NCBI GenBank assembly: GCA_031278075.1
Contig: JAITLE010000165.1
Coordinates: 1-14,464 of the forward strand
DNA length: 14,464 nucleotides
Direction: 5' to 3'
Source: Bifidobacteriaceae bacterium
Lineage (GTDB): Bacteria > Actinomycetota > Actinomycetes > Actinomycetales > WQXJ01
Under the pieces are notes generated by a model, which searched no databases, had not been told where the DNA came from, and was given only the letters and a program-made list of their open reading frames with translations. Both the position numbers and the translations under genes were made by a program. This document shows, piece by piece, positions 1 to 7,182 of the stretch (positions are counted from its first letter, which is position 1; the number at the start of each line of letters is the position of its first letter).

Positions 1-211
1 GGAACGCCCAGACGCGTTCGTTGCTGGTGTGGAAGATGTGCGCCCCGTAGCGGTGGATCTCGATCCCGGTCGCCTCGTCCGGCTCGGAGAAGGCGTTGCC
101 GCCGATGTGTGTCCGCCGCTCCACCACTGTGACGCGCTGGCCGCGTTCCGCTAGCCGCCGGGCGGCCGCCAAACCGAATGGGCCCGCGCCCACCACCACG
201 ACGTCTGTCAC
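1..211 (-). CDS. glf: UDP-galactopyranose mutase, N-terminal part (cut by window edge)
   Basis: Flavoenzyme that converts UDP-galactopyranose to UDP-galactofuranose, the donor for galactan synthesis, in the cytoplasm. Only the first 70 codons are inside the window. They begin with a Rossmann FAD-binding segment (VVVVGAGPFGLAAARRL, glycines at residues 8, 10 and 13). Next come VVERRTHIGGNAFSE and HRYGAHIFHTSNERVW, which match from memory the N-terminal signature of bacterial Glf (ERRxHIGGNAYSE, KYGAHLFHTSNKRVW). The start is a GTG at 211-209; the only upstream GTG nearby is out of frame. It lies 18 nt after the wzt stop with no strong ribosome site, so translation may depend on coupling to wzt. 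Following wzm-wzt, it points to export of a galactofuranose polymer. The identification is firm; the rest of the gene is not visible. Confidence 0.93.
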   Translation of the reverse strand, partial: MTDVVVVGAGPFGLAAARRLAERGQRVTVVERRTHIGGNAFSEPDEATGIEIHRYGAHIFHTSNERVWAF

Positions 212-230
212 CGGCCGCTCACCGGCCGCT
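209..230. repeat. 11-bp tandem duplication at the wzt/glf junction
   Basis: The unit CACCGGCCGCT occurs twice head to tail (209-219 and 220-230), followed by CA. It spans the gap from the wzt stop codon (230-232) to the glf start codon (209-211). The second copy carries a duplicate GTG that is out of frame with glf. It looks like a slipped-strand duplication that sets the spacing between the two genes. Confidence 0.8.
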
Positions 231-1156
231 CAGCGCCGCGGCCCGCCGACGGACCCGGACATCCCCGGCGCGCCCGCGGACGGCGCCGGCGGGATCTCGC
301 CCGTCCGGTAGGCCTCGAGCACATCCTCGGACGGCCCGTCCATGACGAGCTCGCCACGCTCCAGCCACAGCGCCCGCTCACACATCGTCTCGATCGCCTT
401 GGCCGAATGCGAGACCAGGAAAACCGTCCCAGCCTGGTCTTTGACCTCCATCACCTTGTCGCGGGAGCGCCGTTGGAACTCGGCGTCGCCGGTGGACAGC
501 GCCTCGTCGATCATCAAGACGTCCGGCACTTTGGCGGTCGAGATCGCGAAACGCAGCCGCGCCGCCATGCCGGAGGAGTACGCGTTCATCGGCAGGTAGA
601 CGAAGTCCCCGATCCCCGAGAAGTCCACGATCGCGTCGAACCGTTCCCGCACCTCAGTCCTGGTCAGCCCCAGCGCCAACCCGCCGAGCATGATGTTGCG
701 CTCGCCGGTGAGCGCGCCGAGCAGCGCCGCGTTGACGCCGAGCAGCGCGCATTGCCCGCGCGCGTAGACCGCGCCTTCCGAGTACGGCATCAGCCCGGCG
801 ATCGCGCGCAGCAGGGTCGATTTCCCGGCGCCATTCCGCCCGACGATCCCGATCGACTCGCCCTCGTGCGCCACGAACGACACGCCCCGCACCGCGTGCA
901 CTTCGCTGACAGCCCCGATCGACCGGGACGTGCGATCCACCAGCCGGCGGTACAACGACGTCTTGTAGCCCGTCGACGCGCCCAACCGTTTGCCGCCGAA
1001 GACGCGATAACGGATGTGGACGCGGTCGACCACCATGGTCGGCGTCCCCAGCCGGTTGTCGACCGTTTGGGCGGCGGCCGATCCCGTGCCGCGCGTTCCA
1101 GCGCCGCCGAACGCCTCGGCGTCGGCGGAGAAGTCGACCTCGTCAGTCCCGGCCAT
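230..1156 (-). CDS. wzt: Polysaccharide ABC exporter ATPase (Wzt-like)
   Basis: Cytoplasmic ATPase of a two-component polysaccharide exporter; it powers transport of a lipid-linked glycan through Wzm. The 308 residues contain Walker A GRNGAGKST (106-114), signature YSSGMAARL (193-201), Walker B VLMIDEAL (213-220), D-loop STGD (221-224) and H-loop His250. The sequence resembles the teichoic-acid/O-antigen exporter ATPases and the mycobacterial galactan exporter ATPase (Rv3781 class, by recall). After the nucleotide-binding domain only a short proline/glycine tail follows, so there is no C-terminal carbohydrate-binding domain. The first 40 residues are a low-complexity extension. Met41 (ATG at 1036-1034) is an alternative start, but the first ATG has a perfect GGAGG six bases upstream and overlaps wzm by 14 nt, so I chose it. 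Confidence 0.93.
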   Translation of the reverse strand: MAGTDEVDFSADAEAFGGAGTRGTGSAAAQTVDNRLGTPTMVVDRVHIRYRVFGGKRLGASTGYKTSLYRRLVDRTSRSIGAVSEVHAVRGVSFVAHEGESIGIVGRNGAGKSTLLRAIAGLMPYSEGAVYARGQCALLGVNAALLGALTGERNIMLGGLALGLTRTEVRERFDAIVDFSGIGDFVYLPMNAYSSGMAARLRFAISTAKVPDVLMIDEALSTGDAEFQRRSRDKVMEVKDQAGTVFLVSHSAKAIETMCERALWLERGELVMDGPSEDVLEAYRTGEIPPAPSAGAPGMSGSVGGPRR

Positions 1157-2030
1157 AGCGGGCCTCCGCGAGCCAGAAGTAGATGTAGCCGGGGATGAGC
1201 GCGACCATCGCGTAGACGATCCCCAGCGTCCAGTGCAGCGACGTGACTGTGATCTCCTCTAACATCGCCGACCGCGCCAGCGTCAAGTACAGCGCGAACG
1301 GCTCATGGATGGCGATCTCGCCCCAGATGCCCCGACCCGCCGCGAGCGTCTCCAAGGAGAAGAAGACTCCAGCCATGTACCGGATCAACTGGGTGGCCAC
1401 CGGGATCAGGTTCGCGAAGTCTGGGGTGGCGCTGACGACGCGCGCCAAGAAGAACCCGCAGCCGAGCACAAACGTGTACACCAGGAACATCGCCGGGATC
1501 AGCGTGAGCCAGCCCCAGTTCGGGGTTTGCCCCCTGAACAGCACGATCACCACCATGACGGCCATCGCGGGCCAGATCATGATGAGTTCGGTGAGCGTCA
1601 CAGAGATCGGCAGCACCGCCCTGGGGAACTCCAGGGCGCGCACCAGTTTGAGCTTGGAGGAGATCGACCGGCCGGCGCTGCTCAGGCCCGAGGAGATGAA
1701 CTCGAACGTGAAGACTCCGACCACCAGGTATGAGAGGAAATCGTCGACCCCTTGCCGCGCCGCGGCGATGATCACCCCGAAGATCAAGTAGAACACGCCG
1801 ACCTGCAACAGCGGCTTGAGCAACGCCCAAAGCTGGCCTAGGTAAGAACCTTGGTTCTTGCCGTACGCGTCGGATGTCGCGAGCTCCCATGTGAACGCCC
1901 GGCGGCGCCACAGCGACGCCGTGTAGCCGCCGAGGCGGGGCCGCGCGCCGAGCTTGCGCAAGCCGTGGTGTGCCGCGAGGGCCGCCGCGTCGGCGGAGGC
2001 CAGCGGCGTCGGCCGCGAAGGTGACTGCAC
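1143..2030 (-). CDS. wzm: Polysaccharide ABC exporter permease (Wzm-like)
   Basis: Integral membrane half of the exporter that moves an undecaprenyl- or decaprenyl-linked glycan across the plasma membrane. It has 295 residues, close to the family's usual length. An amphipathic N-terminal part (about 1-60) is followed by the ABC-2 motif YLGQLWALLKPLLQVG (63-78). About six hydrophobic segments follow, near 75-91, 98-117, 143-165, 174-197, 205-226 and 268-288. It starts the minus-strand operon wzm-wzt-glf and overlaps wzt by 14 nt. The start is GTG at 2030-2028, with TACCCT six bases upstream and no Shine-Dalgarno site, so the mRNA may be leaderless. The exporter class is clear; the galactan substrate is inferred from the neighbouring glf. 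Confidence 0.92.
   Translation of the reverse strand: MQSPSRPTPLASADAAALAAHHGLRKLGARPRLGGYTASLWRRRAFTWELATSDAYGKNQGSYLGQLWALLKPLLQVGVFYLIFGVIIAAARQGVDDFLSYLVVGVFTFEFISSGLSSAGRSISSKLKLVRALEFPRAVLPISVTLTELIMIWPAMAVMVVIVLFRGQTPNWGWLTLIPAMFLVYTFVLGCGFFLARVVSATPDFANLIPVATQLIRYMAGVFFSLETLAAGRGIWGEIAIHEPFALYLTLARSAMLEEITVTSLHWTLGIVYAMVALIPGYIYFWLAEARYGRD
1163..1167 (-). promoter_or_regulatory. Ribosome binding site of wzt
   Basis: GGAGG on the minus strand, six bases before the wzt ATG and inside the end of wzm. It decides in favour of the long (308-residue) form of Wzt over a start at Met41. Confidence 0.75.
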
Positions 2031-2036
2031 CGCACC

Positions 2037-2042
2037 AGGGTA
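2037..2042 (-). promoter_or_regulatory. Putative -10 element of wzm (leaderless)
   Basis: TACCCT on the minus strand, separated by six bases from the wzm GTG, so transcription would begin at or next to the start codon. No good -35 is visible and no Shine-Dalgarno site exists. The assignment rests on position and on similar arrangements elsewhere in the window. Confidence 0.45.
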
Positions 2043-2132
2043 CTAAGAGAATCGGGCGGCGGCCCGCGCCCGGCCCCCCACGTCGACGCCGGACCCTCAG
2101 GCTGGGTCGGGACTCCGCTGGTCATGAGGCTC

Positions 2133-2138
2133 TAGGCT
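2133..2138 (+). promoter_or_regulatory. Putative -10 element of manA (near-leaderless)
   Basis: TAGGCT lies eight bases before the GTG that starts manA. There is no Shine-Dalgarno sequence in the gap and no convincing -35. It would fire divergently from the wzm promoter, about 90 bp away. Confidence 0.4.
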
Positions 2139-2146
2139 TGGCTCTT

Positions 2147-3358
2147 GTGTTTCGCCTAGATCACGTCGTGAAGAACTACGCCTGGGGCTCCGCCGATCAG
2201 ATTCCCGAGTTGTTGGGCTGGCCTGCGTCGGCCGGCCCGGTGGCGGAGGTGTGGCTCGGGGCGCATCACTTGGGCTCCGCCACGGTGGCTCGGGGCGAAG
2301 ACGACGCTGGAGTCTCGCTGCGGGACGTGATCGCGCGCAACCCCGTCGCCTCGTGCGGCGACGGCTCCGCCGCGGGGCTGCCGTTCCTGTTGAAGCTGCT
2401 GGGCGTGGCCGCGCCCTTGTCGCTCCAGGTGCACCCGGGCGCCGAACAGGCCCGGGCCGGCTTCGCGCGTGAGGAGGCGGCGGGGATCGACCCGGCCGCG
2501 CCGGAACGCACCTATAAGGACCCATACGCCAAAGCGGAGATGGTCTACGCCCTGCAGTCGTTCGAGATGCTCGTCGGGTTCCGGCCCCCCGACGAGGCGC
2601 GGCGGCTGCTCGTCCCCCTCGCAGAGGTGTCGCGCACGGCGGCGGCGATGGTCGCGGCCCTCGGGGACAGTGGGCGGTCGGGCTTGCGCGCCGCTCTCGA
2701 GGCGGCGCTCCTCGGCGAGTTGGCCGCCGCCGATCCGGTCCACGAGTTCACGGCGGCGTGTCGGCGCCAGCTCGCGGCGCCGGGGGCCGATCCGGGCCCG
2801 TACGCCACTTTGGTGGCGCTGTCCCGGCGTTATGGCGCCGATCCGGCCTTGCCCGCGGCGATCTTGATGAACCACGTCTCGCTGGCCCCCGGTGAGGCCT
2901 TGTTCGTGGCCCCGGGCACCCTGCACACCTACTTGCGCGGTCTCGCGGTCGAGGTGCTGAGCGGCTCCGACAACACGCTGCGGGCCGGGTTCACGTCCAA
3001 GCACGTCGACGCGGCGCACGTGATCGAGACCGTCGACTTCGCCGGCCGCGGGCCCACCCGTCCGGCGGTGTCGCGGCACGATGGCGTGCGGCTCCTGCGG
3101 CCGCCGACCGACCAGTTCCAGCTCGCGGACATCAGGGTGGCCGGCTCGGTGGAGGCGCCGTTGGCCGGTCCGCGCATCGCCTTGGTGCTGGAGGGCGAGG
3201 TGACGGCGTTCAGCGAGTTGGGCTCGCTGCATTTGAAGCGGGGCCAGTCGTTGTTCGCGATGGCGGCCGAGGGGGCTTTGACGCTGCGCGGGCGGGGCCG
3301 CGTGATCGCGGCGGCGCCGGGCGAGCGTCCGGTCCGCCCCGCCCAGCCGGGGGAGTGA
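2147..3358 (+). CDS. manA: Mannose-6-phosphate isomerase, class I
   Basis: Zinc enzyme that interconverts fructose 6-phosphate and mannose 6-phosphate in the cytoplasm, the entry to GDP-mannose and mannan or glycolipid synthesis. The 403 residues carry the type I signatures: KNYAWGS near the N-terminus, LSLQVHPG with Gln94 and His96, YKDPYAKAE with Glu131, and PGTLHTYL with His260. These are the four zinc ligands of the family. They are followed by the conserved GSDNTLRAGFTSKHVD segment. The reading frame is open upstream to 1970, but those 59 residues are arginine/proline-rich and antisense to wzm. The family N-terminus fits GTG 2147 (VFRLDHVVKNYAWGS). It is divergent from wzm and separated by about 260 bp from whiB. 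In mycobacteria manA lies after the phosphomannomutase; here it lies upstream of whiB. Confidence 0.94.
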   Translation: MFRLDHVVKNYAWGSADQIPELLGWPASAGPVAEVWLGAHHLGSATVARGEDDAGVSLRDVIARNPVASCGDGSAAGLPFLLKLLGVAAPLSLQVHPGAEQARAGFAREEAAGIDPAAPERTYKDPYAKAEMVYALQSFEMLVGFRPPDEARRLLVPLAEVSRTAAAMVAALGDSGRSGLRAALEAALLGELAAADPVHEFTAACRRQLAAPGADPGPYATLVALSRRYGADPALPAAILMNHVSLAPGEALFVAPGTLHTYLRGLAVEVLSGSDNTLRAGFTSKHVDAAHVIETVDFAGRGPTRPAVSRHDGVRLLRPPTDQFQLADIRVAGSVEAPLAGPRIALVLEGEVTAFSELGSLHLKRGQSLFAMAAEGALTLRGRGRVIAAAPGERPVRPAQPGE

Positions 3359-3361
3359 GGC

Positions 3362-3427
3362 GGCGCCGGCGCCGAGCGGCGCGGCCTAGCTGGGCGTGAC
3401 CCCGCCGGGCGGCGCGGCGCGGCGGGG
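3362..3427 (+). terminator. GC-rich hairpins after manA, possible terminator
   Basis: Directly after the manA stop lies the perfect palindrome GGCGCCGGCGCC (3362-3373). A short stem GCGCC/GGCGC (3369-3373 with 3378-3382, loop GAGC) overlaps it. A second stem, CCCCGCC/GGCGGGG (3400-3406 with 3421-3427), has a 14-nt loop. There is no T-run. In DNA this GC-rich such pairs arise easily, so termination here is only plausible. The rest of the gap to whiB holds the promoter-like elements listed separately. Confidence 0.35.
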
Positions 3428-3503
3428 CGTGGACGGGCGGTTCGAGCGTGGCTCGGGAGCACGGCATCGTCGCGGTGGGCGGGGATAGTACACCCCACTG
3501 GGC

Positions 3504-3534
3504 TAGAATCGTCGGCGATTCGATGAACGATTCG
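3504..3534 (+). promoter_or_regulatory. whiB promoter-like -10 overlapped by repeated GAATCG/CGATTC sites
   Basis: TAGAAT (3504-3509) resembles a -10 box. Overlapping it is a perfect inverted repeat, GAATCG (3506-3511), TCGG, CGATTC (3516-3521). A second CGATTC follows at 3528-3533, 12 bp from the first. Both right-hand copies are followed by G (CGATTCG). The 12-bp centre-to-centre spacing is about one helical turn. This arrangement suits an operator that controls whiB, possibly by autoregulation, but the binding protein is unknown. No clear -35 is present. Confidence 0.45.
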
Positions 3535-3544
3535 GCGGCAGGAC

Positions 3545-3574
3545 TTGCGCGTACCGCACCGTTGTAATTACATT
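3545..3574 (+). promoter_or_regulatory. Second candidate whiB promoter, AT-rich
   Basis: TTGCGC (3545-3550) and TACATT (3569-3574) are 18 bp apart and fit a vegetative promoter. The -10 overlaps the 8-bp palindrome GTAATTAC (3564-3571) and is followed by GGTAACC (3577-3583). This is the most AT-rich patch in the window. The GTAAT/GTAAC pair resembles sites of response regulators such as MtrA, but the spacing (about 15 bp) does not fit the consensus I recall. Confidence 0.4.
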
Positions 3575-3607
3575 GAGGTAACCATTTTTGGCGAGACGGG
3601 CCGCGAC

Positions 3608-3612
3608 GGGAG
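3608..3612 (+). promoter_or_regulatory. Ribosome binding site of whiB
   Basis: GGGAG, seven bases before the GTG at 3620. It is the best Shine-Dalgarno site in the region and sets the likely whiB start 75 bp inside the longest open frame, which begins with TTG at 3545. Confidence 0.6.
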
Positions 3613-3619
3613 ACGAAGC

Positions 3620-3943
3620 GTGTTTAATGTGCTAGGCGAGGGGGCCTTGACCCTGGAATCAGGCGTGATCGACCCGAGATCCAGCGTGCTGCGGTTGTTC
3701 GCGGTCCCCGACGAGTCCGGGCCGTTGGCCTGGCAGCGGCGCGCGCTGTGCGCCCAAACCGACCCTGAGGCCTTCTTCCCCGAGAAGGGCGGCTCGACCC
3801 GCGAGGCGAAGCGGGTCTGCTGCTCCTGCGAGGTGCGGGCGGAATGCTTGGAATACGCCCTGGTCAACGACGAACGCTTCGGGATCTGGGGCGGCTGCTC
3901 CGAGCGTGAACGGCGCAGGCTGAAACAGCTCAGGTCGCGTTAG
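3620..3943 (+). CDS. whiB2: WhiB-family Fe-S transcriptional regulator (WhiB2/WhmD class)
   Basis: Small [4Fe-4S] protein that works with the housekeeping sigma factor; the WhiB/WhiB2/WhmD class controls septation and sporulation or cell-division genes. With the GTG at 3620 it has 107 residues. Four cluster cysteines follow the pattern C-x22-C-x2-C-x5-C (Cys44, 67, 70, 76). Around them are LCAQTDPEAFFPEKGGSTRE, ECLEYALVNDERFGIWGG with the GIWGG turn (88-92), and the basic ERERRRLKQLRSR tail. These are nearly identical to the WhiB2/WhmD core as I recall it. Odd points are two extra cysteines: Cys68 next to the ligand Cys67, and Cys93 just after GIWGG, where I recall leucine. Other starts are GTG 3629 or 3665 (92 residues). 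It heads the GT2-DUF5719 genes with a 2-nt gap. Confidence 0.93.
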   Translation: MFNVLGEGALTLESGVIDPRSSVLRLFAVPDESGPLAWQRRALCAQTDPEAFFPEKGGSTREAKRVCCSCEVRAECLEYALVNDERFGIWGGCSERERRRLKQLRSR

Positions 3944-3945
3944 CT

Positions 3946-6900
3946 GTGGTCCACCCGCTTGGGACGGCTCTGGGCGGAGCGGAGCCAGGGGTCACAGCGG
4001 TCGTCGTGACCCGGGGCAGGTCGCTCTATCTGCCGAAGACGCTTGTGGCGCTCGCTGGGCAGGACGCGCCGCCGGACGCGGTGGTGCTGGTGGACGCGGG
4101 TCCCCACGCGGACCCCGCGATCGCGGAGATGGCGATGCGCTGCGGCATCCCCCGAGAGAAACTGAGCGTGGTGCACGCCGTGCGCGCCAAGAACTTCGGG
4201 CAGGCTGTGGCCGCGGGTCTCAGCGGGCGCCTGACTGTCGGCCCCATCTGGTTGCTGCACGACGACTGCCGCCCTCAGGCTTCGTGCCTGAGGCTGTTGG
4301 CCGCGGCCCTGGAACTCGCCCCATCTGCGGGCCTGGTCGGCCCGAAACAGGTCCGGGCCGACAATCCAGCCCTGTTGGGGGAGGTGGGCGTCACCACCAC
4401 GCCGCTGGGGCGGCGGGCGCCCTTCGGGCACGATGGAGAGTTGGACCAGGGCCAATTCGACGGACTTGAGGACGTGTTGGCGGTCGGCTCCGCGGGGATG
4501 CTGATCCGGCCAGAGGCGTGGCTTTCCCTGGGCGGGTTCACCCCGGCCCTGGGGCCGTTCCGCGACGGCCTGGACATCAGCCGCCGGGCCCGCCTCGCCG
4601 GGTACCGCGTCATGGTGGAGCCGGCCGCGCGGCTGGAACACGAACAGGCCACCTACCGTGGGCTGCGCGCCACAAGCACGGGGCGGCGCGGGGCGCGCCA
4701 GGCGAGAGTGGCCTCGACCGAACGCTCCTACCGGGCGCGGCGGAGCGCCTGGGTGTTCACACTGCTCGCCGGCGCGTCGATGGCCGCGGTGGTCCCCCTC
4801 GCCGTGATGGCTGTGGTCCTGGGGTTCGGCCGCTTCGTCTGGCGGATCGCGCGCAAGGAGTTCCGCCTGGCGGTGGACGAGTTGGCGGCGCCGCTCGCGG
4901 TGGTCTTCCGGCCGGACGGGTGGCTGCGGGCGCGCCATCTGGCGCGCCGCACCAGGCGAGCGCCGCGGCGGTCTTTGGCGCCGCTCTTGGTCAGCGCGCG
5001 TGAGGCGCGCGTCGCGCGCCGTGACCGGCGTGTCACCGAAGCCGACCGACGGCGGCGGGCGCTGGCGCCCACCGAGATCGAGATCGCGGAACACCGCGAG
5101 TTGGGGACGCGGCGGCGGCGCATGGCGACGGCCGTGTTCACACTCGCCCTGGTCCTGACCGGGGCCGCGCTTTATCGGCTGGTGGGGCCGGGGACGGTGA
5201 CCGGCGGGCCGCTCGGCCCGCAGGAGCGTTCGGTTTGGGAGCTGCTGCGGCTGGCGGGCGGCGGCTGGCAGGGCGTCGGGCTGGGCGAGGCCGGACCCGC
5301 GGACCCGTTCAGCGCGGTTTGGGCGCTCGTCACCGCCCTGTGCTTCGGCGACGGCGCCGCGGCGGTCAAACTGGTCGCCATCGGCGCGCCGCTGGCCGCC
5401 GCGGCGGGCGCCTGGTTCGCGGCCGGCGCCGCCTCGCGGTCCACCTGGATCAGGGCATGGGCGGCGATCTGTTGGGTGGCCTCGCCCGCTCTGTGGACCG
5501 CGTTGAGCGCTGGGCGCCTGGGGCCGGCGGTGACCCACGCGGCGCTGCCGTGGGTCTTCTTGGGCGTGGCGCGCGCGATAGGCGCCAACCGGCTCGACGT
5601 CCGCCCAGCGGTGTTCGAGGGCGAGGCGGCCAGGGAGGCGCCTCTGTCCGTCGGCTCCACGGCGGCCGCTGCCGCGGCCGGTCTCGTCTTCGCGCTGGCC
5701 GCGGCCGGCAGCCCCGTGCTGCTGCCGCTCGGGCTGGTGGCGGTGCTTGTGACGATGCTGTTCGCCGGGCGCGGGCGGCGCCTGCGGCTGACGTGGGTGG
5801 CGCTGCCGGGATTGGCGTTGTTCTCGCCGGTGCTGTGGTCTGTCGCCCACGGAGGCGCCTGGCGCCAGCTGTTGGCCGATCCGGGTCCCGTCGTGCCCTA
5901 CGAGCCCGCTCCCTTGCTGTTGCGGTTGGCGGGCTGGTCTGAGACACCCGTCCTCCCCTCGTTCCTTGACGCCGGCTGGGCCGAACCCTTGGGCGTGGCG
6001 GTGGTGGCTGGCGCGCTGGTCGCGGCCGTCATCGCGTTGACTCGGCGTGGTCGGCAGGCGCGGGGCGCGCGCCTCGGCTGGGTGGCGGCGCTGCTCGGCG
6101 GGGTGGGTGTGCTCGCGACCGGCCACCTCGCGGTGTCCGTCAAGGCCTTGGAGCCTAGCCTGGCTTGGAGCGGTGGGAGCGCCTCCCTGGTGCTCGCGGG
6201 TCTGCTCGCCGCTGGCGCGATCGGTCTGACCGGGCTGGTGGGCGAGGCGGGCGCGGGAGTCGGCGCGCGCCGCTTCCGGCTGGTCGGCGCCTCGGTCGGC
6301 CTGGTGGCTTTGCTCGCGGCCCCGCTCGCGGCTGGCGTCTACGCTGTCTGGGCCCGGTGGAACCTGTCCGACGTCCACCGCGTCGGGACCGCTGCGGTGC
6401 CGCCCCTCGCCGCGGACGGCGCGACCGGGCCGCGGGGCGTCTACACGTTGGTTCTGACCCGGGTCGCGCCAGGCCAAGCGGAAGAGGCGCTCGTCTGGGA
6501 GGTGTCACGTGGTTCGGGGCGGCAGGTGAGCGACTCGCTCGGCCTCATCTCGGCACGGACGATCGACGGGCTGCCGGGCGCCATAACCGCACCCGACCTG
6601 GCCGAACGCGCGATGAACGAGACGGTCGCCGCGATTTGGGCCCGCAATCCGGGCGCCGCCGCGTTGGACCTGGGCGAATCAGGGGTCGGATTTGTTCTGG
6701 CTGGGCGCGATGACCTGGAGCTGGCCGCGGCTCTTGACGCGACCCCGGGCCTGACCCGCGCCACCGAGACCGACCTCAAAGTGGTTTGGCAGGTCGCGAC
6801 GGACGGCTTGGAGATCGACCAGCGAACTCAAGATCTGCCGTCCCGTCTGCACGTGGTGCTGGACGGAGCGGCGACCGCCTTGGAGTGCGGGCCGGATTCC

Positions 6901-7182
6901 ACCATCTCCACGGAGCTGCCCGAGGGTCCGCCGGGCCGTGTCTTGGTCCTCGCCGAGCGCGCTGGGCAAGGCTGGCGCGCCACATTGGACGGCCAGCCGC
7001 TCGCCGCCGTCAGCGCGGGCCAGTGGGAGCAGGTCTTCGAATTGCCCGCGGGCGGGGGGCAGCTGCGGATCTGGCATCGCGATCCGTGGGAGTTCTGGGC
7101 GGCGCAAGCGTTGGTGTTCGTGCTGGCCGCGCTCGTGGCCCTGCCGACGCGCCGCGCGGCACGCGACCGGGAGGACAGCTGA
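3946..7182 (+). CDS. GT2-family glycosyltransferase fused to a large polytopic membrane region
   Basis: Probable envelope glycosyltransferase of 1078 residues. Residues 15-240 form a GT2 domain: VTAVVVTRGRSLYLPKTL at the start, the DxD-type acidic site LLHDDCRP (Asp106, Asp107), GMLIRPEAW, the acceptor-region GGFTPALGPFRDGLD, then RRARLAGYRVMVEPAARLEH. A first membrane segment lies at about 269-293, followed by a very basic cytoplasmic stretch (325-392). Many hydrophobic segments lie between about 394 and 805. A soluble, probably outer domain (about 806-1045) follows, and a last membrane helix near 1051-1067 with a basic tail. The GTG start is 2 nt after the whiB stop, and its TGA overlaps the next ATG by one base, so all three are probably co-transcribed. 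Donor and acceptor sugars are unknown. A matching GT2-polytopic architecture occurs beside DUF5719 genes in other actinomycetes (recall). Confidence 0.85.
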   Translation: MVHPLGTALGGAEPGVTAVVVTRGRSLYLPKTLVALAGQDAPPDAVVLVDAGPHADPAIAEMAMRCGIPREKLSVVHAVRAKNFGQAVAAGLSGRLTVGPIWLLHDDCRPQASCLRLLAAALELAPSAGLVGPKQVRADNPALLGEVGVTTTPLGRRAPFGHDGELDQGQFDGLEDVLAVGSAGMLIRPEAWLSLGGFTPALGPFRDGLDISRRARLAGYRVMVEPAARLEHEQATYRGLRATSTGRRGARQARVASTERSYRARRSAWVFTLLAGASMAAVVPLAVMAVVLGFGRFVWRIARKEFRLAVDELAAPLAVVFRPDGWLRARHLARRTRRAPRRSLAPLLVSAREARVARRDRRVTEADRRRRALAPTEIEIAEHRELGTRRRRMATAVFTLALVLTGAALYRLVGPGTVTGGPLGPQERSVWELLRLAGGGWQGVGLGEAGPADPFSAVWALVTALCFGDGAAAVKLVAIGAPLAAAAGAWFAAGAASRSTWIRAWAAICWVASPALWTALSAGRLGPAVTHAALPWVFLGVARAIGANRLDVRPAVFEGEAAREAPLSVGSTAAAAAAGLVFALAAAGSPVLLPLGLVAVLVTMLFAGRGRRLRLTWVALPGLALFSPVLWSVAHGGAWRQLLADPGPVVPYEPAPLLLRLAGWSETPVLPSFLDAGWAEPLGVAVVAGALVAAVIALTRRGRQARGARLGWVAALLGGVGVLATGHLAVSVKALEPSLAWSGGSASLVLAGLLAAGAIGLTGLVGEAGAGVGARRFRLVGASVGLVALLAAPLAAGVYAVWARWNLSDVHRVGTAAVPPLAADGATGPRGVYTLVLTRVAPGQAEEALVWEVSRGSGRQVSDSLGLISARTIDGLPGAITAPDLAERAMNETVAAIWARNPGAAALDLGESGVGFVLAGRDDLELAAALDATPGLTRATETDLKVVWQVATDGLEIDQRTQDLPSRLHVVLDGAATALECGPDSTISTELPEGPPGRVLVLAERAGQGWRATLDGQPLAAVSAGQWEQVFELPAGGGQLRIWHRDPWEFWAAQALVFVLAALVALPTRRAARDREDS

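Noticed and set aside
407..1198. Plus-strand open frame antisense to wzt
   Set aside because: Its translation is a shadow of the ATPase gene, His/Arg/Pro-rich, with no recognisable domain.
1970..2146. N-terminal extension of manA to an upstream ATG
   Set aside because: The 59 extra residues are Arg/Pro-rich, overlap wzm on the other strand, and are outside the family's conserved N-terminus.
3940..6477. 845-codon open frame antisense to the GT2 gene
   Set aside because: Arg/Gln/Pro-rich low-complexity translation, typical of the reverse strand of a high-GC gene. The plus strand has clear GT2 motifs, membrane segments and operon spacing.
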